A DNA stretch of 64,000 bases from Algisphaera agarilytica (GCF_014207595.1 NZ_JACHGY010000001.1:682001-746000), one strand, 5' to 3'. Positions 1 through 8,233 are shown, numbered from the stretch's first letter. The notes: generated from the sequence alone by a model not told the origin. A program made the numbers and translations.

Positions 1-2
1 CC

Positions 3-239
3 AACACCAAGTCGGCCGGGCAGGATCAGATCGCGATCCACGTCACCGACACCGGCCCCGGCATCGCCCCGGACGTGCTCGAGAAAATCTTCCAGCCCTA
101 CTTCTCCTCGAAACGCGGCGGCAGCGGCCTAGGCCTGCCCACCACCCGTCGGCTCGTCGAAGAACACGACGGCACACTCACCGTCCACTCGGACCAAGCC
201 CGGGGCAGCGATTTCGTGATCACCCTGCCCATGGGCTGA
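3..239 (+). CDS. Sensor histidine kinase, C-terminal fragment
   Basis: This is the last 78 codons of a gene that begins outside the window; it ends at the TGA at 237-239. The translation carries the end of a GHKL ATPase domain: the DTGPGI box (residues 16-21 of the fragment), an F-box-like IFQPYFSSK and the G2 box GGSGLGLPTTRRLVEEHDG. These bind ATP in two-component histidine kinases, and the protein ends directly after the fold (ITLPMG), so no C-terminal receiver domain follows. The sensing part and the partner regulator are not visible. Family assignment is secure; the stimulus cannot be guessed. Confidence 0.9.
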   Translation, partial: NTKSAGQDQIAIHVTDTGPGIAPDVLEKIFQPYFSSKRGGSGLGLPTTRRLVEEHDGTLTVHSDQARGSDFVITLPMG

Positions 240-307
240 GCGATGTGATCATGATCACGCAAGAGCGCCGCCTGTCCTTGTTGCAGTGGCCGCGCGGCGA
301 AAGGTGC

Positions 308-377
308 GTAGGGTGGGCACTGCCCACCACAACCGTTCTCGACGCCTGCAAGCCATGGTGGGCGATGCCCACCCTAC
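308..377. repeat. Nested inverted repeat (element A)
   Basis: Arms at 308-329 and 356-377 are near-perfect reverse complements beginning GTAGGGTGGGCA. Each arm is also a small hairpin on its own (GTGGGCA/TGCCCAC). It fills the gap between the kinase gene and the rhamnose mutarotase gene. It may work as a REP-like element or transcription attenuator. Function is inferred; the symmetry is directly visible. Confidence 0.75.
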
Positions 378-420
378 CAGACCCGGATACCCGCTCTCCT
401 GTTTTCCTCAGGGACCCCCA

Positions 421-774
421 ATGCCCCAAGACTCCCCCGCTCGCTACGGCATGACCATCGGCCTCAAGGACGACATGGTCGACGAATACCTCCGCCTCCA
501 CGCCAGCGTCTGGCCCGATGTCGATGCGATGATCGGCGAATGCAACATCCGCAACATGTCCATCTTCATCCACGAGCTCCCCGATGGCCACCACTACCTG
601 TTCATGTACCTGGAGTACATCGGCGACGACTTCGACGCCGACATGCAGAAGATGGCGGCCGACCCGATGACCCAGAAGTGGTGGAAAGAAACCGAGCCCT
701 GCCAGCAGCCGCTGCCCAACCGCAAAGCAGGCGAGCTGTGGGCGCAGATGAAAGAAGTCGTCCACCACTGGTGA
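421..774 (+). CDS. rhaM: L-rhamnose mutarotase
   Basis: A 117-aa protein of the RhaM (DUF718) family, which interconverts the alpha and beta anomers of L-rhamnose so that rhamnose catabolism is not limited by spontaneous mutarotation. Landmarks known from the E. coli enzyme are present: Tyr23 and His27 in EYLRLHASVWP with the family spacing, and the paired tryptophans Trp87-Trp88 in TQKWWKE. The reading frame runs open upstream to 286, but that part crosses hairpin element A, so ATG 421 is preferred; ATG 451 would still keep the domain. No rhaA, rhaB or rhaD neighbour is present, so it stands outside a classical rhamnose operon. The enzyme is cytoplasmic. Confidence 0.88.
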   Translation: MPQDSPARYGMTIGLKDDMVDEYLRLHASVWPDVDAMIGECNIRNMSIFIHELPDGHHYLFMYLEYIGDDFDADMQKMAADPMTQKWWKETEPCQQPLPNRKAGELWAQMKEVVHHW

Positions 775-802
775 CGACGATTTGGCTTTACCGAGCGTCC
801 TC

Positions 803-893
803 GGGTGGCCGGGGCAGAATGCCCCGGAACGATCGTATGGAGAGCCCGGGCGTACAGGTTCCGGGGCATCGCTTCGCTCTGCCCCGGCCACCC
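803..893. repeat. 89-bp nested inverted repeat, copy 1 (element B)
   Basis: The outer ends GGTGGCCGGGGCAG (from 804) and its complement ending at 892 are inverted. The left arm folds as CCGGGGCA-GAA-TGCCCCGG; the right arm carries an extra 8-nt GCGAAGCG in its loop. A second 89-bp copy in the same orientation lies at 1467-1555 with matching arms and loop but a diverged centre. Such conserved-arm, variable-centre structure resembles REP/BIME elements. It begins 29 bp after the rhaM stop. Confidence 0.85.
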
Positions 894-912
894 AACAAAT
901 CGTGCTTTCTCG

Positions 913-1221
913 TTACATCGCCTGCCGGTAGTTCCGGCCCCGACGCCTCGACGTCCAATCGACCGAAGACAGCTCATCCGATCGCGCTTCGAACTGCAGT
1001 TCCTCGACGCTCATCTCGTCGTTGACGTTGCGTTCCACCTCATGGGTCATGAGGTACAGCGCCGCGTTGTTGAACATCGCCTGAGCCGAGGGCAGCATGA
1101 ACTTTTGGCTACAGGACGGACACTTCGCCTGGCGGTACGCCGCCACCAATGGTGCCTCAAGTTCCTCCCCGCAGTGCGGGCACTCGGCCAACCCCTTCAT
1201 CATCCGCTGTTCTTCGGTCAT
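913..1221 (-). CDS. Small zinc-ribbon protein, function unknown
   Basis: A 102-aa protein with one four-cysteine zinc ribbon near the N terminus: CPHC at residues 14-17 and CPSC at 34-37, the usual spacing for a structural Zn site. The rest is charged, ends in a basic tail (SRRRGRNYRQ) and has no membrane segment, so a cytoplasmic, possibly nucleic-acid- or protein-binding role is conceivable but unproven. ATG 1221 has an AGGTGG Shine-Dalgarno-like stretch upstream; an in-frame ATG at 1266 would add 15 residues. The frame stays open far upstream only because it reads through repeat element C. The gene sits alone between two direct copies of the 89-bp repeat. I do not recognise a named family. 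Confidence 0.7.
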   Translation of the reverse strand: MTEEQRMMKGLAECPHCGEELEAPLVAAYRQAKCPSCSQKFMLPSAQAMFNNAALYLMTHEVERNVNDEMSVEELQFEARSDELSSVDWTSRRRGRNYRQAM

Positions 1222-1466
1222 ACCCACCACCTGTCCACTGGTTTTCGATCTACCCCGACCCGGCATCTGCCGCGCGACATGCGCTCCCGTCGTTATGAGA
1301 TGCGGCGCAATCGAGGGCGCACCACCCACGGGAACGCGGCAAGCAGCCAATAAAACCCTGCCCTTCGCAAGGCAAGAGAATGGATTCCCGGAAACGGGAT
1401 CGCCGCCATTTCGGGCTGTAACGATTGGGAGTCCTCGGGAAGAATCGGGCCAACTTTTTTGCGGTC

Positions 1467-1555
1467 GGTGGCCGGGGCAGAATGCCCCGGAACAACCACT
1501 CGAAAAATCCGCGCATGCAGATTCCGGGGCATCGCTTCGCTCTGCCCCGGCCACC
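1467..1555. repeat. 89-bp nested inverted repeat, copy 2 (element C)
   Basis: Same length and orientation as the copy at 803-893. The left arm GGTGGCCGGGGCAGAATG and the right arm, with its GCGAAGCG insertion, match copy 1, while about 27 central bases differ. It lies in the 1222-1609 gap, which otherwise holds only short palindromes (for example ATTCCCGGAAACGGGAT near 1385) and no gene I can support. Confidence 0.85.
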
Positions 1556-1609
1556 CGGCACTCAGTCTTTGGACTTATCCGGCGAGGGATATCGGCAATT
1601 ACTTGCGCC

Positions 1610-2266
1610 TCAGCTGCGGACCTTGGCGACCGCGTCGACGAACTGCTTGGCGAGATCGGTGAGGCCGGCCCAGTCCTGCTTCTCGATCAGGTCTTTCTTC
1701 ACCAACGCCGAGCCGACGCCGACGCAGCGGGCGCCCGCGGCGAACCAGTCGGGGATGGTGGTGAGGTCGACGCCGCCGGTGGGCGTGAGCTTGAGGTGGG
1801 GCATCGGGGCGAGGATGTCCTTGAAGAACTTCGGGCCGTTGTGGTTGGCGGGGAAGACCTTGACCACGTCGCTGCCCGCCTCGAAAGCCTGGAGCACTTC
1901 GGTCGGGGTGAACGCGCCGCAGAAGCAGGGCTTGCCGTGCTTGTGGGCCTCTTCGATGATCTCGGGCTTGAAGATCGGGCTGACGACGAACTGGGCACCC
2001 GCCTCGATGGCCTGCTTGGCGATCTCACGGTTGAGCACGGAGCCGACGCCGACGAGCATCTGGTCGCCGAGCTGGGTGTGGGCGGTGGCGATGGCGTCGA
2101 GCGCCCCGGGGGTGGTCATGGTGATCTCGGCGACGGTCACGCCTCCGTCGGCCAGGGCCTTACAGGTTTCCAGCAGGCCCGAGGAGGCGTTGGCGCGGAT
2201 GATGGCGACCAGGCCGACGGTTTCGATCTGCTTGACGAGTTCTTCGCGGGAGGGGGTGTTGCTCAT
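1610..2266 (-). CDS. eda: KDPG/KHG aldolase
   Basis: A 218-aa class I aldolase of the KDPG/KHG family, which cleaves 2-keto-3-deoxy-6-phosphogluconate to pyruvate and glyceraldehyde-3-phosphate. The Schiff-base lysine is Lys137 in VVKVFPA, the general acid/base glutamate is Glu47 in VAEITMTT, and GVGSVLN (73-79) and LTPTGGV are the expected barrel motifs. Length matches the family. ATG 2266 is chosen because the upstream part of the open frame adds a non-conserved 24-residue tail. No edd neighbour is seen; with the GH88 locus at 51 kb in mind, the natural substrate could be KDPG made from uronic acids, but that link is inference. Confidence 0.92.
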   Translation of the reverse strand: MSNTPSREELVKQIETVGLVAIIRANASSGLLETCKALADGGVTVAEITMTTPGALDAIATAHTQLGDQMLVGVGSVLNREIAKQAIEAGAQFVVSPIFKPEIIEEAHKHGKPCFCGAFTPTEVLQAFEAGSDVVKVFPANHNGPKFFKDILAPMPHLKLTPTGGVDLTTIPDWFAAGARCVGVGSALVKKDLIEKQDWAGLTDLAKQFVDAVAKVRS

Positions 2267-2337
2267 GGGCGACAGGATACACAAGTGTGGGGTCGGCGGG
2301 TGGCCGGTTTGGCCATGGAATTTGGCGGTCAACGACA

Positions 2338-2365
2338 AGAGCCCACGAGGTGATCCGTGGGCTCT
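2338..2365 (-). terminator. Hairpin downstream of the DUF2617-like gene
   Basis: A perfect 10-bp stem (AGAGCCCACG / CGTGGGCTCT) begins 33 bp beyond the stop of the minus-strand gene at 2399. On the minus strand it is followed by only a weak T-rich stretch (TTGTCGTT), so it is a plausible but not strong intrinsic terminator. Confidence 0.45.
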
Positions 2366-2398
2366 CGAAGATTCAGGATTGGGGTCTGCGGGACCGGC

Positions 2399-2941
2399 TT
2401 ACTTGACGATCTCGAAGATCGACTGGGTCCGCAGGACCGTGCCGTTGTGGGGCACGAGGTGGTACGACTGGACGTGGTACTCGCGCTTGTACTTCTGGGC
2501 GTCGAGCACCGAGAGGTGCACACCGTTTTCGGTCTCCCAGCGGTGGCTGAGCGAGCCGGTCTCGTGGGCGAAGACTTCCATCTCACGCAGGGTGGCCTGG
2601 TAGAGGTTGTCGGTCAGGGTCTCGGTCTGGATGGTGGTGAAGTAGCCCAGACGGCCCTCGGCCTCCATCTCGAAGTCTTTTTCGCCGAGGCAAGGCAGGG
2701 CGTGGACCAGGCCGGTTTCGGGCAGGTGATCGCCCGAATCGACGACGGTTTCGGTCATTTGCTGGTGATCCACGGCAAAACGCACCACGTGGCCGCCGGG
2801 GGTGAGCCAGGACTCGATTTCGTACTCGCCGTGCCGGTCGGTGCGGCGGGTCGCGAGGTTAAACAGCTCGGGGTGGAGCGGACGACGGTACAGCATCATC
2901 CGGAAAGCTGGGGTATTTAACGATTTATGACTAACGCTCAT
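2399..2941 (-). CDS. Conserved protein, DUF2617-like
   Basis: A 180-aa soluble protein without signal peptide or membrane segment. The opening MLYRRPLHPELFNL (from residue 15) and the following GEYEIESWLTPGGHVVRF and HLPETGLVHALPC resemble DUF2617 proteins, found mostly in planctomycetes and actinobacteria and of unknown function. ATG 2941 is preceded by GAGGAAT, a reasonable ribosome binding site, and the open frame further upstream is not needed. It is divergent from the helical-repeat gene at 3168 and followed by a hairpin at 2338-2365, so it is probably monocistronic. Family recall is moderate; no function should be inferred. Confidence 0.65.
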   Translation of the reverse strand: MSVSHKSLNTPAFRMMLYRRPLHPELFNLATRRTDRHGEYEIESWLTPGGHVVRFAVDHQQMTETVVDSGDHLPETGLVHALPCLGEKDFEMEAEGRLGYFTTIQTETLTDNLYQATLREMEVFAHETGSLSHRWETENGVHLSVLDAQKYKREYHVQSYHLVPHNGTVLRTQSIFEIVK

Positions 2942-3167
2942 ATATTCCTCATCGCCCGTCCGGGCGTGTTCCAATGGGTGTCGATCGGGTTGTCGAACTA
3001 TTCCCCACCCAAGCGTCCTGCCCGGGCTTGCACGGATTATAGCGTTCAGGGTTTCGATGGGAACCCCGAACATGCCATTTTGTCGGTGTATAAGCCACTT
3101 TTGGGGGGATTATCGGCCATCAATGCCTTCTGGAGGGGTTGCAGGGTCTGAGTCTCACCGGCCGATA

Positions 3168-4688
3168 ATGACCGAGTACGTCTTCTCTTACACCGCTTTT
3201 GGCCCCGAGGTTCGGTCCAACATGGCCTGGAAATACCCATTGCTGGAACGCATCGCCGCCGGGAAGGACCCCTGGCTGGTCGACCACCCCTCGGTGGAGC
3301 GGGCGATGGGCGTGGCCTGGGACTCGGCCGACCCTGCGGGACGCCGCAAAATCATCGCCACCCTGCTCAGCCGCCGCCAACCCGAAGGCATGGTGGTGCT
3401 GATCCAGCGTCTGCACGAGCTCGACCCCGGCTCGCGTGCCGAGCTGGCCCAGCGGATCGACCGCCTGCAAAAACCCATCCGCCTGGTGCTCAGCGGCAGC
3501 TCGTCCGCGCAGGACCTCCGGGCCCAGATCAACGCGTTGCTGCTGATCGAGGCCGCCGGGGCGGGCGACCTGACGTATCTGGTATGCGAAAAACTCCGGT
3601 CCACGCTGCCCGAGGTCCGTGTTCAGGCGGAAAACACCCTGCGGGGAATGGCCGGCCGTGCCTCAACCATGCCCCCCACCGACGCCCAGCGCCTGACCCA
3701 ATCGGTGAACGACGCGGTCGTCCGCTTCGGCAATCACAAGAACACCGCCGCCCTCCAGGCCTGGCTGGGGCTGGCCCCTCGCGGACTGGTCGCGGGCGGC
3801 GCCGCCATCGAGGCCCTGCAGGACGCAGAACACCCCGCCGTAGGCCCGATGCGAGAGCTGCTCATCGCGCCCGAGCACCCCTTGGTCCGGGCCGGGCTGG
3901 TGGCGTGCCTGGCGATCCCCACCCTGACGCTCGCCGCGGTCCAGGGGATGCGGCGCTGCTTCCAAAACCACCATTGGGGCCAGGCGATCGAGGGGCGGGA
4001 GCACCTGCTGGATTGGTCCGCGGTTCGGCGTGGCCTAGCCCGAGCAGGCGAGCCCGAGCACCTACTGCCCGCGTCGTGGGAATCACAGAGCGAACAAGCG
4101 ATCGCGGCACTGCCCGCGTGGATCACCGCCCTGCCGATCTCGCCGTTGAACCAAGCCATCCGGCTAGGGCACCTGACTCACCACGATGCACCACGAACTG
4201 CGCGATTCGCCGCGACCCGCCGCTTGATGGACCTGGTCGACACGTCGGCCTCGGATCCGGGTGCGGCGGCCGACCCGCGGGTGTTGGCGGAGGTGCGCCA
4301 GCAGCTGCTGAGCCGGGCCGATGACGAAGACGCTTCGATCTCACGATTGGCCGCGACCTGGCTGCTGCGTCGTATCCCCCATGCGGGCCACGACGAAGAA
4401 GTCCTGACCGCCCTCTCGCGTTCTCGGCATGAGGCGACCCAGTCGCTGGCGATCCGCCGCCTCGCCGCGTCCGCGTTCGATCGGTTGTGGGACGCCTGGC
4501 CACGCCTCAACGACGCCAGCCGACTCAGCGCCGCCCGTGCCGCGCTCAAGGCCGACCCCTTGGCCTACCGCCGACTCGAATCCCAGCTCAAACGCGGCGG
4601 CTCCCACCGCACCCGCGCCCTGGAAATCGTGACCTGTGTGCCCCGGCCCGATGCGCTCAACCAATCCTTCGCCGGAGGTGCCGCCTGA
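3168..4688 (+). CDS. Large alpha-helical (HEAT-like) repeat protein
   Basis: A 506-aa protein rich in Ala, Leu and Arg that reads as consecutive amphipathic helix pairs, for example PAGRRKIIATLLSRRQPEGM, VRVQAENTLRGMAGRAST and EATQSLAIRRLAASAFDRL, suggesting a HEAT/ARM-type solenoid used for protein binding. No catalytic motif, signal peptide or membrane segment is apparent. The stop overlaps the start of the next gene (TGATG), so translation of the pair is coupled. ATG 3168 is the most likely start, although it lacks a clear Shine-Dalgarno; ATG 3223 (MAWKYPLLERI) is an alternative. The frame is also open upstream to 3057 over the divergent promoter region. No named family recognised. Confidence 0.75.
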   Translation: MTEYVFSYTAFGPEVRSNMAWKYPLLERIAAGKDPWLVDHPSVERAMGVAWDSADPAGRRKIIATLLSRRQPEGMVVLIQRLHELDPGSRAELAQRIDRLQKPIRLVLSGSSSAQDLRAQINALLLIEAAGAGDLTYLVCEKLRSTLPEVRVQAENTLRGMAGRASTMPPTDAQRLTQSVNDAVVRFGNHKNTAALQAWLGLAPRGLVAGGAAIEALQDAEHPAVGPMRELLIAPEHPLVRAGLVACLAIPTLTLAAVQGMRRCFQNHHWGQAIEGREHLLDWSAVRRGLARAGEPEHLLPASWESQSEQAIAALPAWITALPISPLNQAIRLGHLTHHDAPRTARFAATRRLMDLVDTSASDPGAAADPRVLAEVRQQLLSRADDEDASISRLAATWLLRRIPHAGHDEEVLTALSRSRHEATQSLAIRRLAASAFDRLWDAWPRLNDASRLSAARAALKADPLAYRRLESQLKRGGSHRTRALEIVTCVPRPDALNQSFAGGAA

Positions 4689-5182
4689 TGACTTCACCGC
4701 TGTTCGACACCTTGCTGCTGTCCTGGGACCAGCTGATCACCGCCGACGGCCGACTGTTCAAAGGCGACCCCGGCGAAGTCGGCTTGCACGCGATCAACCA
4801 CGGCAGCAACCTCCACTTCGAAGACATCATGGTCATCTTCGGGGTGCTCCTGGTTCTGCTCAGCGGACTCTCACTCCTGAACTGGCTCCGCCAGCAACGC
4901 CTCCGCCCCCACAAGCTGGTCGTGTTCAACCGCATCGCCCGGGAGGCGGGCCTGAACTGGGGTGACCGCCTGCTGCTCTGGCGGATCGGCCAGAACCTTG
5001 ACCTGCCCACCCCGCTCACGCTGATGCTCTGCCCGGGCACGCTCGGCACCTGCTCGCGGCAGTTCACCCACCAGCAGCACCGCGGCCGAGCCGCCCTGAA
5101 CCTGGCTCGCGCCGCCTCGATCCGGCGACACCTTTTCGGACCTGACGCGGAAGAAATCCAGGATCGAAACGGAATTCAATAA
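4688..5182 (+). CDS. Single-pass membrane protein coupled to the solenoid gene
   Basis: A 164-aa protein whose ATG shares one base with the stop of the preceding solenoid gene. It has a polar N-terminal 45 residues, one hydrophobic segment at about 47-66 (DIMVIFGVLLVLLSGLSLL) and a basic cytoplasmic-looking C-terminal part (LRQQRLRPHK, later IRRHLFG). The positive charge after the helix predicts N-out/C-in topology. Overlap with the solenoid gene suggests the two proteins act together, perhaps the membrane anchor recruiting the repeat protein. Cys at about 117 and 124 (LCPGTLGTCSR) are close together. No family recognised. Confidence 0.75.
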   Translation: MTSPLFDTLLLSWDQLITADGRLFKGDPGEVGLHAINHGSNLHFEDIMVIFGVLLVLLSGLSLLNWLRQQRLRPHKLVVFNRIAREAGLNWGDRLLLWRIGQNLDLPTPLTLMLCPGTLGTCSRQFTHQQHRGRAALNLARAASIRRHLFGPDAEEIQDRNGIQ

Positions 5183-5308
5183 TGACATTAACTCATTCTT
5201 AAAAAAGATTTAAATCAACGACGACGGGGCATCTACAGGTTTTCGGCATCCCGATGATCACCTATCGGTATTTGTATAGATTCCGTGAGCGCCCGCATGG
5301 GAAACCCG

Positions 5309-5314
5309 TATAAT
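5309..5314 (+). promoter_or_regulatory. Possible -10 box for the CYTH gene
   Basis: A consensus TATAAT lies 8 bp before ATG 5322 and there is no Shine-Dalgarno between them, so use of this box would give a leaderless or near-leaderless mRNA. No good -35 is visible at the usual distance. Confidence 0.35.
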
Positions 5315-5321
5315 CTGAACC

Positions 5322-5924
5322 ATGATCGTCGAAGTCGAAGCCAAGCTACGTTTGAGCGACCCACAGGCCTTGCGGGACAAGCTCGCCGAACTGGACGCTG
5401 TTCACGACCGCGATGTGACCGAAACCAACACCTACTTCGACAGCCCCGATGGCGATTTGAAGAGCTCTGACCAGGGCTTGCGGATCCGCGTCGAGGTCAA
5501 CCAGGCCACCGGCAAGGTGGACACAGTCGTCACCCACAAAGGCCCCCGCGCCCACGGCAAACTCAAGAGCCGATCGGAAACCGAGGTCGGCGTCAACAAC
5601 GCACGCTCCGCAGGGCAGATGCTGTCGGTCTTGGGGTACGAGCCGGTGCTGACCTTTGAGAAGCTACGCACCCGCTACCTGCTCGATGGCTGCCGGGTCG
5701 AGATCGACACCCTGCCCTACCTCGGCACCTTCGTCGAGATCGAAGGCAACACCGACGACGACGTCCTCGCGGTTCAGGCCAAGCTCGGCCTGGGCGAGCT
5801 CCCGCTCATCCGCGCCAGCTATATCGCCATGCTGGTGACCTACCTCCGCGAAAACCGGATCTCCCACACGGTCGTCAGGCTGACCGAAGAGACCCGCGAA
5901 CCGCAGGTCATCGCGCAGCCCTGA
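5322..5924 (+). CDS. CYTH-domain protein (class IV adenylate cyclase-like, CyaB family)
   Basis: A 200-aa CYTH/triphosphate tunnel protein. The signature ExExK is present at the N terminus (Glu4, Glu6, Lys8 in MIVEVEAKL), with the expected later pieces TYFDSPDGDL, LRIRVE, KGPR, SRSETEV, TRYLLDGCRVEIDTLPYLGTFVEIEG cut into successive beta strands. Members bind nucleotide or inorganic triphosphates with Mg in a beta tunnel; some make cAMP, others hydrolyse tripolyphosphate or thiamine triphosphate. The spacing fits CyaB-type proteins, but substrate cannot be decided from sequence. It is a single gene, with an inverted repeat (5981-6044) after it. Confidence 0.85.
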   Translation: MIVEVEAKLRLSDPQALRDKLAELDAVHDRDVTETNTYFDSPDGDLKSSDQGLRIRVEVNQATGKVDTVVTHKGPRAHGKLKSRSETEVGVNNARSAGQMLSVLGYEPVLTFEKLRTRYLLDGCRVEIDTLPYLGTFVEIEGNTDDDVLAVQAKLGLGELPLIRASYIAMLVTYLRENRISHTVVRLTEETREPQVIAQP

Positions 5925-5980
5925 GCGGCGCAACCCGAAACTCTAGACTAGACCCAGCTCGGTTCTACTGGCTTCACGGC

Positions 5981-6044
5981 AGGGCGAGGCTCCTGCCGAG
6001 CCGCGTGTCGCTGAAGCATCTCGGCTCGGCAGGAGCCTCGCCCT
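5981..6044. repeat. Nested inverted repeat (element D)
   Basis: Perfect 23-nt arms at 5981-6003 and 6022-6044 (AGGGCGAGGCTCCTGCCGAG and its complement), each containing the smaller hairpin GGCTC-CTGCC-GAGCC. It occupies the gap between the convergent CYTH and aminotransferase genes and could terminate both. Confidence 0.8.
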
Positions 6045-6102
6045 CACATGTCTGAGTTAAGCGCCGCAATAAGCGTGTGCGAGCTAAACAATTCCTTCCA
6101 AC

Positions 6103-6975
6103 TCAACCGCCCTGCAACAGCAGAGCGCGGTACGCCTCATGCAGACGCTGCGTGGTCGGCCCGGGTGTCCCGTCAGCGATCACCGCATCGCCCACCGAGG
6201 TGATGGCGGTGAGTTGGGTCGTGCTGCACACGAACGCCTCGTTCGCAGCTAGCAATTGCTCCCGGGTGAATGCCGCGTCTTCCCGGATGGGTAAGCCCAG
6301 ATGCTTGGCGAGGTCCAACAGGGTCTGCCGCGTGATCCCGCCGAGGACCCAGCCGTCGTCGGGGTGGGTGCACAGCTGGCCCTCGCGGACGATAAACACG
6401 TTGGTCGAAGCGCCTTCGGTGATGTGCTTCTCGTCGGTGCCGGGCTTGGCCCGCTCGAAGATCGCCTCGGCGGCACCGGCCTTGACCGCCTCGGTCTTGG
6501 CCAACGACGCGGGCATCAGCATCAGCGACTTGATCCAGCAGCGGGTCCACCGGCAGTCCTCGACGATATGCCCGGCACCCACGGCGAGCGGCGCATCCAG
6601 ATCGATCGGCTGGGTGGGGTACGCGATCAGCGTGACCGTCGGCTCGGTGCTTTCGGAGACGACAAAGTCGCGTGCCGCGGGGCCACGCGTGACCTGCCAA
6701 TACACCTTGGCATCTGATAGTTGATTCCGTTCCAAAAGTTCATAGGACAACTCCGCGAACGGCGTAGCGGATACCCCCTCGAGCCCAATACCCGCCATAC
6801 TGCGGGCCAAACGATCAACATGGGCCTGCATCGCAAAGGCCTTGCCCCGGTCGAAACGTACAACTTCATACACACCATCAGCAAACAGGACACCACGGTC
6901 CTGTACATCAAAGTGGGCCTTTGATTCGAGAACAAACTCGAAGTCGTGATAAACAATCGGAGCGGTCACGGCCAT
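6103..6975 (-). CDS. Class IV PLP aminotransferase (D-amino acid aminotransferase-like)
   Basis: A 290-aa fold-type IV aminotransferase. The PLP lysine is Lys149 in CWIKSLMLMP, the cofactor-holding glutamate is Glu188 in HITEGASTNVF, and DRGVLFADGVYEVVR (26-40) is the conserved N-terminal substrate loop. The sequence around TEGASTNVF and LGGITRQTLLDLA is closer to D-amino acid transaminase than to IlvE or PabC, but these subfamilies are hard to separate by eye. It would exchange amino groups between amino and keto acids in the cytoplasm, possibly supplying D-amino acids. ATG 6975; the upstream neighbour on the same strand, galactokinase, ends 31 bp away, so co-transcription is possible. Confidence 0.82.
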   Translation of the reverse strand: MAVTAPIVYHDFEFVLESKAHFDVQDRGVLFADGVYEVVRFDRGKAFAMQAHVDRLARSMAGIGLEGVSATPFAELSYELLERNQLSDAKVYWQVTRGPAARDFVVSESTEPTVTLIAYPTQPIDLDAPLAVGAGHIVEDCRWTRCWIKSLMLMPASLAKTEAVKAGAAEAIFERAKPGTDEKHITEGASTNVFIVREGQLCTHPDDGWVLGGITRQTLLDLAKHLGLPIREDAAFTREQLLAANEAFVCSTTQLTAITSVGDAVIADGTPGPTTQRLHEAYRALLLQGG

Positions 6976-7006
6976 GGCTCAATGGTAAGGCCTAGCCGTG
7001 CGGTCG

Positions 7007-8155
7007 TCACAGATCAATCACGCGGGCGCCCTGCGCGGGCTTGGTCGCGAAGGCCGAGGGCTCGATGCCCGTGGCCTGGGTGTACTCGGCGACCAGCTTC
7101 TCTTGCACGGCATCGACCTTGCCCGCTTCGCAGAGCGTGACGGTGCATCCGCCGAAGCCGCCGCCGGTCATGCGGGCACCGATGACGCCCGCCTCGGGGC
7201 CGAGCGCCGCGGCGAGCTCGACGAGCTTGTCCAGCTCGGGCGTGCTCACCTCAAAGTCGTCACGCAGCGAGTCGTGGCTGGCGTACATCAGGCTGCCGAC
7301 CTGCGGCCAGTCGCCCGCTTCCATCGCGTCGGCACACTCCAGCGTTCGCTTGATCTCGCCCACCACGTGTCGGCCCCGCGCGAAGTCGGTATCGCCCAAG
7401 GTGGCTCGGATCTGTTCGAGGTCCGCCAGCGAGATATCCCGCCAGCTCGCCTTGCCCACGAGCGACTTGGCCCGTTCGCACGATGCGCGGCGCTGGTTGT
7501 ACTCGTCGCCGAGCTGGTGGGGGTTGTTCGTGTTGATGATCAGGACCGCGAGCTTCTCGGCGTCCAGCGGCACCTCACGCGTCGAGTAGTCCACGCAGTC
7601 GATCAAAAGCGCCTTGCCCGCCTGGCCCATCGCGGAGATGAACTGGTCCATGATGCCGCACTTGGTCCCGCCGTAGCGGTGCTCGGCCATCTGACAGAGC
7701 AGCGCCTTGTTCACCCCGCCGAGCTGGATCCCGCCCATGGTTTCGAGCAGGGTCGCGGTGGAGACCTCGATCGCCGCCGACGACGACAGCCCCCCGCCCG
7801 CCGGGACGTTGGAATCCAGCATCAGTTCGAAACCGGTCGGCGTGTAGCTGAACGCCGCGACGCCACGGAGGTAGCGCGACCAGCTGGGCTCGCCCAGGCC
7901 GATGGGGGCATCGTCGACGTCGAAGACCGCCTCGCCGGGCAGCGCGGTGGAGCGCATCTTGGCGGTGGTGTCGGTGCGGAGCCGGCCGACGACGATGGCC
8001 TGGCGTTCGATGGCCATGGGCAGCACGTAGCCGTCGCAATAGTCGATGTGTTCGCCGATGAGGTTGACCCGGCCGGGGGCGACGGCGGCGTGGGTCGGCG
8101 GGTGGCCGTAGGCCTCTTGGAACAATTTGACGGTATGGGCGAGTTGGTCGTTCAC
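7007..8155 (-). CDS. galK: Galactokinase
   Basis: A 382-aa GHMP kinase that phosphorylates galactose at C1 using ATP (Leloir pathway). Signature PGRVNLIGEHIDYCDGY is at 27-43, the ATP-binding GGLSSSAAIE at 121-130 and the C-terminal ARMTGGGFGGC motif near 330. Length is typical. The start is a GTG at 8155, with no strong ribosome binding site, immediately facing the divergent dehydratase gene at 8234. galT and galE are not in the window, so the pathway is split in this genome or its other genes lie elsewhere. Relaxed use of other sugars cannot be excluded. Confidence 0.95.
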   Translation of the reverse strand: MNDQLAHTVKLFQEAYGHPPTHAAVAPGRVNLIGEHIDYCDGYVLPMAIERQAIVVGRLRTDTTAKMRSTALPGEAVFDVDDAPIGLGEPSWSRYLRGVAAFSYTPTGFELMLDSNVPAGGGLSSSAAIEVSTATLLETMGGIQLGGVNKALLCQMAEHRYGGTKCGIMDQFISAMGQAGKALLIDCVDYSTREVPLDAEKLAVLIINTNNPHQLGDEYNQRRASCERAKSLVGKASWRDISLADLEQIRATLGDTDFARGRHVVGEIKRTLECADAMEAGDWPQVGSLMYASHDSLRDDFEVSTPELDKLVELAAALGPEAGVIGARMTGGGFGGCTVTLCEAGKVDAVQEKLVAEYTQATGIEPSAFATKPAQGARVIDL

Positions 8156-8233
8156 GTGCGGAATGATACTGCCATCTTGTTGCCTTGGGGCGGCGCGGGC
8201 GTTACACTTCCGCTCCGCAAACAGGCTAAATCT

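Noticed and set aside
1222-1554. N-terminal extension of the zinc-ribbon protein (MAGAERSDAPE...)
   Set aside because: It is a translation of repeat element C; the same words appear wherever this repeat is translated.
6998-8233. A long upstream extension of the FabZ-like gene over galactokinase
   Set aside because: The extension is antisense to galK and shows no dehydratase or other homology; ATG 8234 is the true start.
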